A DNA stretch of 21,237 bases from an uncultured Bacilli bacterium (GCA_944363895.1 CALVVP010000073.1:1-21237), one strand, 5' to 3'. Positions 14,181 through 21,237 are shown, counted from the stretch's first letter. Notes: generated by a model from the letters alone, not told the origin. Numbers and translations: made by a program.

Positions 14181-14609
14181 ATGAAAATAGGAATCGCAAG
14201 TGATCACCGAGGGGTGATTTTAAAAGAGAAAATCAAAAATTATTTGAACGATAAATATCAAATAATCGATTATGGAACTAATTCAATTGAAAGTGTAGAT
14301 TATCCACAATATGCTTATAAAATAGGTGAAGCTGTTCATGATAAAAAGATCGACTTCGGAATTTTAATATGTGGAACCGGCATTGGCATGAGTATTGCAT
14401 GTAATAAAGTTAAAGGGGTTAGATGTGCTAAAGTAAACAATAAAGAAGAAGCTTTTTTAGCAAGATCACACAATAATGCTAACGTGATTGCTTTAAGTGA
14501 AAAAACAAATGATTATAAAGAAATAATCGATACTTTTTTAACGACTGATTTTTCAAATGAAGAAAAACATCACCGAAGAGTGGAAATGATCGATAATTAT
14601 GACAATTAA
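14181..14609 (+). CDS. rpiB: Ribose-5-phosphate isomerase B family protein
   Basis: A 142-residue sugar-phosphate isomerase that interconverts ribose-5-P and ribulose-5-P in the pentose phosphate pathway. Seen: ASDHRGVILK (6-15), the active-site stretch CGTGIGMSIACNKVKG with its Cys general base and phosphate loop, and SHNNANVIAL near residue 95. The related LacA/LacB subunits share these motifs; the single gene and lack of lac neighbours favour RpiB. The start is set by MKIGIASDH, though no ribosome site is close (see the leader entry). The last 11 nt overlap the next gene. Confidence 0.92.
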   Translation: MKIGIASDHRGVILKEKIKNYLNDKYQIIDYGTNSIESVDYPQYAYKIGEAVHDKKIDFGILICGTGIGMSIACNKVKGVRCAKVNNKEEAFLARSHNNANVIALSEKTNDYKEIIDTFLTTDFSNEEKHHRRVEMIDNYDN

Positions 14610-14790
14610 AACAATTCTTTATTTAATTGTTGTTCCATTTTCGATATTAGCGATCGATAGTATTAATTTTCAAAATGTGTTTAAAAAAAATCGTTATTAT
14701 CAAGCAAGAATTTTATTTATGTTTTTAGCGATGGGATTGTCGTATTTAGTCGTTAACTTTTTATATGATTTTTTCATTTCAAGTGTATAA
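14599..14790 (+). CDS. DUF1146 (YwzB-like) membrane protein
   Basis: A 63-residue protein with two hydrophobic segments (about 5-23 and 38-60) separated by a basic loop with KKNRYYQARI. This matches the small DUF1146 family (YwzB in Bacillus), which in Bacilli lies beside murAA and spoIID. Function unknown. It overlaps rpiB by 11 nt, so it is translated from the same message. spoIID follows after 38 nt. Confidence 0.8.
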   Translation: MTIKTILYLIVVPFSILAIDSINFQNVFKKNRYYQARILFMFLAMGLSYLVVNFLYDFFISSV

Positions 14791-14799
14791 TTTTAATAG

Positions 14800-14848
14800 A
14801 AGAGCAGTATTTTAATAAAGGTGATGCTATGAAAAGAATACTGCTTTT
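14800..14848 (+). promoter_or_regulatory. Long hairpin that displays the spoIID ribosome site and start codon in its loop
   Basis: Arms 14800-14813 and 14835-14848 pair over 14 bp with two G.U pairs; the core AGCAGTATT/AATACTGCT is perfect. The 21-nt loop (14814-14834) holds AAAGGTGAT and the ATG of spoIID. It may control spoIID translation. Confidence 0.55.
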
Positions 14849-15740
14849 AACATGTCTAATTATTTTAATACCTTATTTAGTTGTTAATTTATTTATTAAA
14901 GATGATGAAATAAAATTCAAATATACCAACAATATGAAGGTTAGAGTCAAACAAGAAGATACTGGTGAGATAATCAATGTCCCGTTTGAAGAATATATTG
15001 TTGGTGTTTTAGCAGGTGAAATGCCAATTTCTTTTGAATTAGAAGCTTTAAAGGCACAAGCAGTGGCGGCGCGAAGTTATGTAATGAAAAAAATGGAGTA
15101 TAATAAAGATAAAGAATATGATGTCGTCGATACCGTTATGAATCAAGTTTATTTAGATAATGACTATTTAAAAAAAGCTTGGAAAGATAATTATACGGAA
15201 AATATCAATAAAATAAAAACTGCCGTTTTGGAAACATCTAATCAGTATTTGGTTTATGATGATGAGGTAATCGATGCGATGTTTTTTTCAACTAGTGTGG
15301 GATTTACTGAAAATAGTGAAGAAGTTTTTACTACTAAGTTACCTTATTTAAGGAGTGTTAGTTCAACTTGGGATACGATTTCTCCAGTATTTGAAGTTAA
15401 TTATACTTTTACATTAAGTGATTTTTATGACAAATTAAATTTAGATTATCAAGATAAACTAACTTTAGAAAAAGTTAAAACGACAAGTACGGGAAGAATT
15501 AAAGAAATTAAAATTAATGATGTATTATTTACAGGCAGTGAAGTTGTTAATGCTTTGAATTTAAAATCTAATCATTTTACTATTACCCAAAATCAAGATA
15601 AAATTTATATAACAACTAAAGGTTATGGACATGGAGTAGGAATGAGCCAGTATGGCGCTCAAGCGATGGCTTTAGAAGGATATACTTATGAGGAAATTTT
15701 AAAACATTACTATCAAGGTACCGAAATAAAAAAATTTTAA
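14829..15740 (+). CDS. spoIID: Stage II sporulation protein D, engulfment lytic transglycosylase
   Basis: A 303-residue protein with an N-terminal membrane anchor (4-23) and an extracellular SpoIID domain: FEEYIVGVLAGEMP with catalytic Glu64, then ALKAQAVAARSY, FFSTSVGFTENSEEV, and the C-terminal GYGHGVGMSQYGAQAMA. In Bacillus it cuts denuded glycan strands made by the amidase SpoIIP and drives septal thinning and engulfment in the mother cell with SpoIIM. The slightly shorter length (343 in B. subtilis) comes from the front half. It is placed as in Bacillus, upstream of a SpoIIQ-like gene and spoIIID. The start lies in a hairpin loop. Confidence 0.94.
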   Translation: MKRILLLTCLIILIPYLVVNLFIKDDEIKFKYTNNMKVRVKQEDTGEIINVPFEEYIVGVLAGEMPISFELEALKAQAVAARSYVMKKMEYNKDKEYDVVDTVMNQVYLDNDYLKKAWKDNYTENINKIKTAVLETSNQYLVYDDEVIDAMFFSTSVGFTENSEEVFTTKLPYLRSVSSTWDTISPVFEVNYTFTLSDFYDKLNLDYQDKLTLEKVKTTSTGRIKEIKINDVLFTGSEVVNALNLKSNHFTITQNQDKIYITTKGYGHGVGMSQYGAQAMALEGYTYEEILKHYYQGTEIKKF

Positions 15741-15792
15741 AAAAATGTATAAATTTTTCATATTTGACCAAACTTAATATAGAGGTGAAAAT

Positions 15793-16419
15793 ATGAAAAC
15801 AAGAAAGTTAAAAAAAGGAGTTGTTTATGCTTTATATGCTTTATCTTTTGTCACGGTTTTAGGAACAATCTATCTATTAGAATTTATCTCTTCGCCTAAG
15901 CAATTAGAAGACGATGCGACTTATGTCAATGATATTATTATTGAAGATGAACAGCCGGTTGTTAATACCAGTAATATTATTACGAAACCTTATTTAGGAG
16001 AGGATATTAAAATTGTAGGATATTTTTATAATTATCAAGGAAGTGAAGAAGAACAAAAAAACGCTTTGATTTATTATGATAATACTTATATTCCGAATAG
16101 TGGTGTTGACTATCAGGGAAGTGAAGCATTTGATGTTGTGGCAATATTAGATGGTGAAGTAACGAAAGTTATGGAAAACAATTTATTAGGTAAAATTATC
16201 GAAATCACCCATGATAATAATTTAATAAGTGTTTACCAAAGTTTGGGGGAAGTTAGTGTTACTGAAGGTGATACCGTTTTACAAGGACAAATTATCGGTA
16301 AAAGTGGTGAAGCCAATATTTCACTTGATTTAGGTAATCATTTACATTTTGAATTAATTCATAATGGGACAAATGTTAATCCAGAGGAATATTACGATAA
16401 ACAATTAAATGAATTGTAA
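15793..16419 (+). CDS. spoIIQ: SpoIIQ-like protein, degenerate LytM/M23 domain
   Basis: A 208-residue protein with a cytoplasmic basic tail, one membrane segment (about 10-30) and a C-terminal LytM (M23) domain (about 95-203). Zinc and catalytic sites are partly lost: the first motif is N102-SGVD106 instead of HxGxD, the YxHL motif is Y148-Q-S150-L, but HLHFE (183-187) is kept. B. subtilis SpoIIQ is likewise inactive and serves as the forespore half of the SpoIIQ-SpoIIIAH zipper and feeding channel. Position between spoIID and spoIIID supports SpoIIQ. The ATG follows AGAGGTGA. A terminator overlaps the stop codon. Confidence 0.85.
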   Translation: MKTRKLKKGVVYALYALSFVTVLGTIYLLEFISSPKQLEDDATYVNDIIIEDEQPVVNTSNIITKPYLGEDIKIVGYFYNYQGSEEEQKNALIYYDNTYIPNSGVDYQGSEAFDVVAILDGEVTKVMENNLLGKIIEITHDNNLISVYQSLGEVSVTEGDTVLQGQIIGKSGEANISLDLGNHLHFELIHNGTNVNPEEYYDKQLNEL

Positions 16420-16439
16420 GAGTTTTAATACTCTTTTTT
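16418..16439 (+). terminator. spoIIQ terminator
   Basis: AAGAGT/ACTCTT stem with a 6-nt loop and a T run, overlapping the stop codon. Confidence 0.8.
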
Positions 16440-16486
16440 AGGTATATTTATTAGTTTAATATATATATTTAATTAAGAGGTGTTAC

Positions 16487-16735
16487 ATGAATAAAAATAT
16501 CATTAATCGCGTTTTAGAAGAAACAGAATATATTATTAAAACTAATAGTACGGTAAGAGAAATAGCGAAAATATTTAATGTCAGTAAAAGTACTGTTCAT
16601 AAAGATTTACACGAACGATTGAAAGATATAAATTATTCTAATTATTTAGAAGTTGATAAGATTTTAAAGTATCATACAGACATTAGACATATTCGTGGTG
16701 GGGAGTCAACGAAGCGGAAATATTTAAGTAATTAA
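16487..16735 (+). CDS. spoIIID: Sporulation transcription regulator SpoIIID
   Basis: An 82-residue DNA-binding protein. The helix-turn-helix is VREIAKIFNVSKSTVHKDLHERL (about 23-45) and the basic C-terminal part IRHIRGGESTKRKY also contacts DNA; both match SpoIIID very closely. It works in the mother cell with sigma-E, repressing early and activating late genes. The ATG follows AGAGGTG. The upstream region is AT-rich and I cannot name a sure sigma-E promoter there. mbl follows after 54 nt with its own -10. Confidence 0.95.
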   Translation: MNKNIINRVLEETEYIIKTNSTVREIAKIFNVSKSTVHKDLHERLKDINYSNYLEVDKILKYHTDIRHIRGGESTKRKYLSN

Positions 16736-16756
16736 TGAAAAAAATGGTAGAAAATA

Positions 16757-16765
16757 TGGTATAAT
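16757..16765 (+). promoter_or_regulatory. Extended -10 promoter of mbl
   Basis: TGGTATAAT just downstream of the spoIIID stop; -35 is weak. Confidence 0.6.
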
Positions 16766-16789
16766 AATTTAAGAAATGAGAGTGATAAA

Positions 16790-17779
16790 ATGTTCGCAAA
16801 GGATATTGGAATAGATTTAGGAACGGCTAATGTACTTATATATGTTAAAGGCCAAGGTATCGTTTTAAATGAACCATCAGTGGTAGCTATGGATGCGGAA
16901 ACAAAAAAACCTTTGGCAGTCGGTAGTGAAGCTCGCGAAATGTTGGGTCGCACTCCCGGATCAGTAGTAGCAATTCGCCCAATGAAAGATGGTGTGATTG
17001 CTGACTTTGAAATAACGGAAGTTATGTTAAATCATTTTATTAGAAAAATCAATGGTAAAAGTTTTTTATCACGACCAAGAATTTTAATTTGTTGTCCTTC
17101 CAATATTACCCAAGTTGAAAAAAACGCCATTAAAGAAGCTGCTGAAAGAACCGGAGCTAAAAAAGTATTTATCGAAGAGGAACCAAAAGTAGCTGCTATT
17201 GGAGCCGGAATGGATATTTCTAAGCCAAGTGGTAATATGGTTATCGATATTGGCGGGGGAACGACGGATATTGCTGTTTTATCGCTAGGCGGAATTGTTA
17301 CTAGTTCTTCAATTAAAATAGCTGGTAATGTTTTCGATAGTGACATTATGAAATATATTAAAGATAAATATAAATTATTAATCGGTGACAGGACAGCTGA
17401 GGAAATTAAAATAAGTATCGGTACAGTTTATAGTGGCAATAAAAACGATAAAATGGAAGTAAGAGGAAGAGACCTAGTTACTGGTTTACCACATTCTATT
17501 ACGATTTGTTCAGATGAAATCGAAGAAGCTTTAAGAGAAAGTGTCTATATTATCGTTCATACGGCGAAAAATGTTTTAGAACAGACACCACCAGAATTGG
17601 CTGCTGATATTATCGATAAAGGAATTGTAGTAACTGGTGGTGGTGCTTTAATCGATGGCTTTGATCTTTTATTAGCCCATGAATTAAAAGTGCCTGTATT
17701 TGTTGCGGAAAGTCCTTTAACTTGCGTTGTTGAAGGAACAGGTATATTGTTAGATAATATTCATTTGATTGATAAATAA
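16790..17779 (+). CDS. mbl: Cell-shape actin homologue Mbl (MreB family)
   Basis: A 329-residue actin-like ATPase that forms membrane-bound filaments and guides lateral wall synthesis. Phosphate 1 loop DIGIDLGTANVLIYVKG (5-21), VVAIRPMKDGVIADF, phosphate 2 loop VIDIGGGTTDIAV (about 151-163) and adenosine motif VVTGGGALIDG (about 283-293). The opening MFAKDIGIDLGTANVLI and position after spoIIID are as for Mbl of Bacillus, rather than MreB, which sits with mreCD. The ATG follows GAGAGTGAT. A two-way terminator ends it. Confidence 0.93.
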   Translation: MFAKDIGIDLGTANVLIYVKGQGIVLNEPSVVAMDAETKKPLAVGSEAREMLGRTPGSVVAIRPMKDGVIADFEITEVMLNHFIRKINGKSFLSRPRILICCPSNITQVEKNAIKEAAERTGAKKVFIEEEPKVAAIGAGMDISKPSGNMVIDIGGGTTDIAVLSLGGIVTSSSIKIAGNVFDSDIMKYIKDKYKLLIGDRTAEEIKISIGTVYSGNKNDKMEVRGRDLVTGLPHSITICSDEIEEALRESVYIIVHTAKNVLEQTPPELAADIIDKGIVVTGGGALIDGFDLLLAHELKVPVFVAESPLTCVVEGTGILLDNIHLIDK

Positions 17780-17780
17780 A

Positions 17781-17804
17781 AACACGAATTATTTTCTTCG
17801 TGTT
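17781..17804. terminator. Bidirectional terminator between mbl and the Xre regulator gene
   Basis: AACACGAA/TTCGTGTT, 8-bp perfect stem with an 8-nt loop, flanked by T runs on both strands. Confidence 0.9.
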
Positions 17805-18013
17805 CTTGTTTTTTTTTCATCAGTTAAACCAACAATATAATCGATACTTACATTATAGAATTTGGCTAGTTTCATAACATGTTCTAAAGGAATTGTATAA
17901 TGACCTAACTCATATCTTGAATAATATTGTTGTGTTATACCTAAAAAATTTGCAATATCTTTTTGTAGATAGTCATTATCTACTCTTAAATCTTTTAATC
18001 TTTTGAAATACAT
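17789..18013 (-). CDS. Xre-type helix-turn-helix regulator
   Basis: A 74-residue protein that is almost only a Cro/C1 DNA-binding domain: LKDLRVDNDYLQKDIANFLGITQQYYSRYELG (about 5-36) followed by IPLEHVMKLAKFYNVSIDYIVGLTDE, the usual LAKxYxVSxDYLLGxTD end. A basic tail (KKTRTRRK) closes it. Such single-domain regulators usually bind an operator as dimers. The ATG at 18013 follows GGAGGG; the ATG at 18031 has no ribosome site. Targets unknown; the divergent Nudix gene and itself are the obvious candidates. Confidence 0.9.
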   Translation of the reverse strand: MYFKRLKDLRVDNDYLQKDIANFLGITQQYYSRYELGHYTIPLEHVMKLAKFYNVSIDYIVGLTDEKKTRTRRK

Positions 18014-18062
18014 ACTACCCTCCGTTATCATTATTAAAATAGCACAAATAAGGCCTTAAAAC

Positions 18063-18086
18063 TTATGTGACGCAATAATTTATGTG
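18063..18086. promoter_or_regulatory. Direct repeats TTATGTG in the divergent promoter region
   Basis: Two TTATGTG copies (18063-18069, 18080-18086), starts 17 bp apart, between the Xre gene and the Nudix gene. Candidate operator; inference only. Confidence 0.3.
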
Positions 18087-18131
18087 CACCAATAGTTGCC
18101 AATTATATTTTGTGTATTTTTATGAAATTTA

Positions 18132-18140
18132 TGTTATAAT
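18132..18140 (+). promoter_or_regulatory. Extended -10 promoter of the Nudix gene
   Basis: TGTTATAAT with a weak TTGTGT at 18110-18115 (19-nt spacer). Confidence 0.6.
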
Positions 18141-18157
18141 TAAATTGGAGATGTGAG

Positions 18158-18589
18158 ATGAAAAGAGAATTTTGTGCTTCTGTTTTTGTAGTTAATCCTG
18201 TCGATAAAAAAATTTTGTTATGTCATCATCAAAGATTTGATCGGTGGGTTCAACCAGGTGGACATATCGAAGATGATGAATTACCAGAAGAAACAGCTTT
18301 ACGAGAAACTTATGAAGAAACTGGGGTAAGAGTTAAATTGTTAGGGGAAAGATTCCCGCGAGAAGATGATTTTATAAGACCTTTAGGTATTCAAAGGAAT
18401 CGTGGCAAAGATGGATCATTACATGTCGATATTACTTATGTTGGCATTCCTTTAAGTCAAGATGATGTGATTGAAGATGATGAAATTGATCGTTGCGCAT
18501 GGTTTTCTTTAGAAGAATTGAATGATATCGAAGTATTTCCAGATATTAAGATAAGTTTTAATTATATTTTAAATAATATAATTAAATAG
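18158..18589 (+). CDS. Nudix hydrolase
   Basis: A 143-residue protein with a perfect Nudix box (G35 x5 E41 x7 R49-E50 xx E53-E54 x G56-V57). The box binds the divalent metals that cleave a nucleoside diphosphate linked to another group X. The WVQPGGHIEDDE lead-in is typical. Substrate cannot be told from sequence; a clean-up enzyme for oxidised or non-canonical nucleotides, or an NDP-sugar/CoA pyrophosphatase, are options. The ATG follows GGAGATG. The next gene starts 15 nt after the stop, so they form an operon. Confidence 0.9.
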   Translation: MKREFCASVFVVNPVDKKILLCHHQRFDRWVQPGGHIEDDELPEETALRETYEETGVRVKLLGERFPREDDFIRPLGIQRNRGKDGSLHVDITYVGIPLSQDDVIEDDEIDRCAWFSLEELNDIEVFPDIKISFNYILNNIIK

Positions 18590-18604
18590 AAAGGTTTTGG
18601 GGGA

Positions 18605-19717
18605 ATGGGAAAATTTCAAACAATTTATGATATTTGCTATGATACTTTATATCTAGTAGCAAGAGAAATTACTAACTTTTATGATGATGATGAAAAAATA
18701 TTTTTAGAATTGCATAGTTTTTTAACCACTGACCATACTCGCTTTGAAGAAATATTTTCTAGTGTAAATAATTTTGAATTTGCAGAAGACAAAACATATT
18801 ATAAAAAAATAATGATGTTAATTATTGCTAGTAGTTCTTATTGTTTAGCGTGTTATCAATATGATCGTGATATAAATACTGATATTAATATAGAAATAAT
18901 TAATGTTTTTGAAAAATTAACAGCTCAAGATATTATTATGATGTTTTATGATTTAGAAAATAATCAAATTGTTGTTGATTATGTCGAAGATTATTTAGAA
19001 TTTGCTTCTAAAAATTATATTTTAAGAAATAGTAGTCTCGATGTTATATTGAAAAATGGTAAAGCTAATCATCTTTTTAAAATTAATCCTTTTGAATTTA
19101 TTCATTTTTTTAACTATATCAATTTAAATAATTTATTAACTTCAGAAAAGTTTATTCAGGGCTTTATCGATACTTATGATGCTTCTTTATCGAGTATAAA
19201 AGATGTTATTAATGAGTGTTTTGAAGATGAAGGTTTTGAAACTAATAATGAATTATTTACCGATGAAGAGTTTGATAAAAATGCTGAATATAACAATTGT
19301 TTAATCGATATTTTTAAAGAAAGAATAAATGAACATTTTCATAATGATGAGAAACAAATTGAAAATTTTTATCGTTATATTTTTTCTAATATTTATGAAA
19401 CCCTAATTATCATAACTAATAATGATCAAGAACTTATGATAAAATTTGCAGATTTGTTAGAGTTATTTTCTAGTTGTAATTGTTGTTTTGAGGAATTATA
19501 TTTTGCTTTTATGAACGATAATAATATTGCTTTGATGCTGATAAATTTCTTTATCGACACCAATGATTATATATGTGAAGATTTTTTAATGGATAAACGG
19601 GAACATTATAAAGCGATTGGTAATACGGAAATTTTAAGAGATTTAAATCCTTATTATGATGAAGAAAATATTGTTTTTGAACAAATTAAACAAAAAATAA
19701 AAGAGTACCCTGACTAG
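18605..19717 (+). CDS. Unrecognised acidic, mostly helical 370-residue protein
   Basis: I do not recognise a family. The protein is very rich in Asp, Glu, Asn, Phe and Tyr, looks largely alpha-helical, and has no signal peptide or clear membrane segment, so it is probably cytoplasmic. Notable are cysteine pairs YCLACYQYD (about 80-88) and SSCNCCFEE (about 290-298), which could bind metal. Near-repeated blocks such as DYVEDYLEF and NDYICEDFL hint at a helical-repeat fold. Codon use is like the neighbours. It lies 15 nt after the Nudix gene behind AAAGG and ends in a two-way terminator, so it is co-transcribed with the Nudix gene. Function unknown. Confidence 0.75.
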   Translation: MGKFQTIYDICYDTLYLVAREITNFYDDDEKIFLELHSFLTTDHTRFEEIFSSVNNFEFAEDKTYYKKIMMLIIASSSYCLACYQYDRDINTDINIEIINVFEKLTAQDIIMMFYDLENNQIVVDYVEDYLEFASKNYILRNSSLDVILKNGKANHLFKINPFEFIHFFNYINLNNLLTSEKFIQGFIDTYDASLSSIKDVINECFEDEGFETNNELFTDEEFDKNAEYNNCLIDIFKERINEHFHNDEKQIENFYRYIFSNIYETLIIITNNDQELMIKFADLLELFSSCNCCFEELYFAFMNDNNIALMLINFFIDTNDYICEDFLMDKREHYKAIGNTEILRDLNPYYDEENIVFEQIKQKIKEYPD

Positions 19718-19726
19718 GTACTTTTT
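19704..19726. terminator. Bidirectional terminator between the orphan gene and ddl
   Basis: AGTACC/GGTACT stem, 7-nt loop, T-rich on both strands. It overlaps the orphan gene's stop. Confidence 0.8.
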
Positions 19727-20645
19727 ATGCGTTTTCAATTAATTTAGTAATTAATTCTTGATAACTTATTTTTTCATTCATAATTAATTTAGGATACATG
19801 CTAATGGGTGTGAAACCAGGAAGCGTATTTATTTCGTTTAAATAAATTTTTTGATAGTCTTTGTCATAGAAAAAATCGATTCGCGCTAATCCTTTTAATT
19901 CTAATGCTTCAAAAATTGTTTGTGCATATTTTTTGATTTGTTTTTTAACTTTATCAGGGATATTAGCAATCATATTAGTTTGAGCGGTATTATTTTGATA
20001 TTTAGTGGCATAATCATAAAATCCCTCTTTAGTAATGATTTCCCCTATTTCTGAGATAATCAATTTTTTATCTTCTAAAACAGCGCATTCTAATTCTTGG
20101 GCATTAATAAATTTTTCAATTATTATTTTTTGATCATATTTTAAAGCGTTTTTAATCGCTTTTTTATATTCGAATTTGTTATTGGCTATTTGAATACCTA
20201 TGGATGAACCACCGTTAGCTGGCTTAATAATTACGGGAAAAGGAATAGTTAGTTTTTGTTTTTTTGCATATATTTGGTATGGTACTTGGGGAATTTTATA
20301 ATAACTTAAAATCTGTTTTGTTCTTTGTTTATCCATACAAATATAGCTAGATCCCCATTTAGAACCAACATATTTGATTTTGAATAAATCTAACATTCCT
20401 TGTAATTTTCCATCTTCGCCATTAATTCCGTGAGTAATTGGAAAAATAACGTCATATTTTTTTATAAATTCGATAATATTGGTAATTTTTTGCTTTTTGT
20501 TTAGCCATTCATTATTTTGAGTAATATAGACACAATCCAATTGAAATTTATTGTTATCGATATTTTTTATAATCGCTTTAGCGGAATTACATGATACATT
20601 ATGTTCGGGTGATGTTCCACCATATATTAATAATACTTTTTTCAT
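19725..20645 (-). CDS. ddl: D-alanine--D-alanine ligase
   Basis: A 306-residue ATP-grasp enzyme that joins two D-alanines for the peptidoglycan stem peptide. Seen: YGGTSPEHNVS (8-18), THGINGEDGKLQGML (about 71-85), ATP loop KPANGGSSIGI (about 143-153), omega loop EGFYDYATKY, and the metal/phosphate end LARIDFF...NEINTLPGFTPISMYP. The Tyr in the omega loop (YDYATKY) argues for D-Ala-D-Ala rather than D-Ala-D-lactate product. The ATG overlaps the cotJC stop by 4 nt (ATGA-type), so it is translated with the spore-coat genes, an unusual partner that hints at use during sporulation. Confidence 0.94.
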   Translation of the reverse strand: MKKVLLIYGGTSPEHNVSCNSAKAIIKNIDNNKFQLDCVYITQNNEWLNKKQKITNIIEFIKKYDVIFPITHGINGEDGKLQGMLDLFKIKYVGSKWGSSYICMDKQRTKQILSYYKIPQVPYQIYAKKQKLTIPFPVIIKPANGGSSIGIQIANNKFEYKKAIKNALKYDQKIIIEKFINAQELECAVLEDKKLIISEIGEIITKEGFYDYATKYQNNTAQTNMIANIPDKVKKQIKKYAQTIFEALELKGLARIDFFYDKDYQKIYLNEINTLPGFTPISMYPKLIMNEKISYQELITKLIENA

Positions 20646-21205
20646 ATTTTATTGAATTTATTTAAATAATAATCTCTTAATTCTTTAAAGCGATTATAGT
20701 GAACTACTTCTCTTTGTCTTAAAAAAGTAAGTGGAGCAATAACATCAGGGTCGTTTGTTTGATTGATTAATTTTTCATATGTTACTCTTGCTCTTTGTTC
20801 AGCGGCCATATCACTTTCTAAGTCAGCACGATAATCGCCTGTTGCTTCGATATAAGCGGTTGTGAATGGGACACCACTGGCATCGATTGGGAAATTAGCG
20901 TGATCGTGTTGGGTATAATAGCCACTTAAACCATTAGCTTTTAACTCTTCGATTGTTGCGCCTTTCATTAGTTGTTGAATCATCGTAGCTATCATTTCCC
21001 AGTGTGCCATTTCCTCAGTTCCAATGTCAGTTAATAATGCATATCCTTTTTCGTCAGGCATAGTGTATCTTTGGTTTAAATATCTTAATGCTGCTCCTAG
21101 TTCAGAGTCCGGTCCACCGTATTGAGCCATCATACTTTTAGCAAGTTTTAAATCTTTTTTAGTAATATTAATTGGATATTCTAATTTTTTTACATATTTC
21201 CACAT
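20642..21205 (-). CDS. cotJC: Spore coat protein CotJC (manganese-catalase family)
   Basis: A 187-residue ferritin-like four-helix protein. The di-metal ligands of manganese catalases are recognisable: Glu35 (GGPDSELGAALRYL), EEMAHWEMI (64-72), and later EQRARVTYE and REVVHYNRF. CotJC lies in the inner spore coat in Bacillus and Clostridium and may break down peroxide. The ATG at 21205 follows AAGGAGG, 13 nt after the cotJB stop. ddl follows with a 4-nt overlap. Confidence 0.93.
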   Translation of the reverse strand: MWKYVKKLEYPINITKKDLKLAKSMMAQYGGPDSELGAALRYLNQRYTMPDEKGYALLTDIGTEEMAHWEMIATMIQQLMKGATIEELKANGLSGYYTQHDHANFPIDASGVPFTTAYIEATGDYRADLESDMAAEQRARVTYEKLINQTNDPDVIAPLTFLRQREVVHYNRFKELRDYYLNKFNKI

Positions 21206-21218
21206 GTTTTAATCCTCC

Positions 21219-21237
21219 TTAATTTTCCCATGGCCAA
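21219..21237 (-). CDS. cotJB: CotJB, last codons only
   Basis: Only five sense codons and a TAA stop are inside the window; they read WPWEN. CotJB proteins usually end in a PWPWE-like motif and the gene normally precedes cotJC. The call rests on this ending and on position, so it is probable, not proven. Confidence 0.65.

Noticed and set aside
15793..16419. Active M23 endopeptidase
   Set aside because: The first zinc His and the YxHL His are replaced (Asn102, Ser150); the sporulation context fits SpoIIQ.
16732..16953. 73-codon minus-strand frame
   Set aside because: Antisense shadow of the 5' end of mbl; it has no ribosome site or family likeness.
17032..17346. 104-codon minus-strand frame
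   Set aside because: Antisense shadow of the middle of mbl.

Overview
The window is strongly AT-rich and comes from a spore-forming, low-GC Gram-positive (Bacillota). TGG is the Trp codon and TGA is used as a stop (end of the gene at 13062-13781), so the genetic code is standard, not the Mollicutes one. Gene order (fba-murA-rpmE; ywzB-like, spoIID, spoIIQ, spoIIID, mbl) resembles Bacillus. The very low GC and short proteins suggest an Erysipelotrichia/RF39-like gut lineage; that placement is inference.

Left arm (1-6711, all minus strand). A TnpB gene runs off the left edge. Next are rpsU and a 150-residue protein that resembles TnpB but has no RuvC part. After these lies a compact peptide-export operon, transcribed 4210 to 1293: a C39-peptidase ABC transporter, a small membrane-anchored accessory protein, two short peptides with double-glycine leaders (46 and 53 codons), and a third tiny membrane peptide. 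Housekeeping genes follow, each with its own promoter and terminator: rsmD, tig, greA.

Centre (6802-7248). Between the divergent greA and rsmA lies a 447-bp element with TG...CA ends and repeated inverted terminal motifs. It looks like an internally deleted, MITE-like derivative of an IS (IS21-type end layout).

Right arm (7359-17779, plus strand). rsmA, a Na+/alanine symporter, ung, mntP, fba and murA are followed by a GDSL-like membrane-anchored protein that has lost its catalytic Ser and His. Then come rpmE, rpiB, a DUF1146 protein, spoIID, a degenerate spoIIQ, spoIIID and mbl. This block joins central metabolism, peptidoglycan precursor synthesis, the engulfment machinery (SpoIID plus SpoIIQ-like), a mother-cell regulator and the cell-shape actin.

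Right end (17789-21237). A small Xre-type regulator converges on mbl. A Nudix hydrolase and an unrecognised acidic 370-residue protein form a pair. On the minus strand, cotJB (last codons only), cotJC and ddl form a spore-coat/D-Ala-D-Ala ligase operon.

Most noteworthy: the unannotated two-peptide export locus, the RuvC-less TnpB-like protein, the IS-derived MITE, the GDSL pseudoenzyme, and several start-codon hairpins (spoIID, rpiB, mntP) that may control translation.
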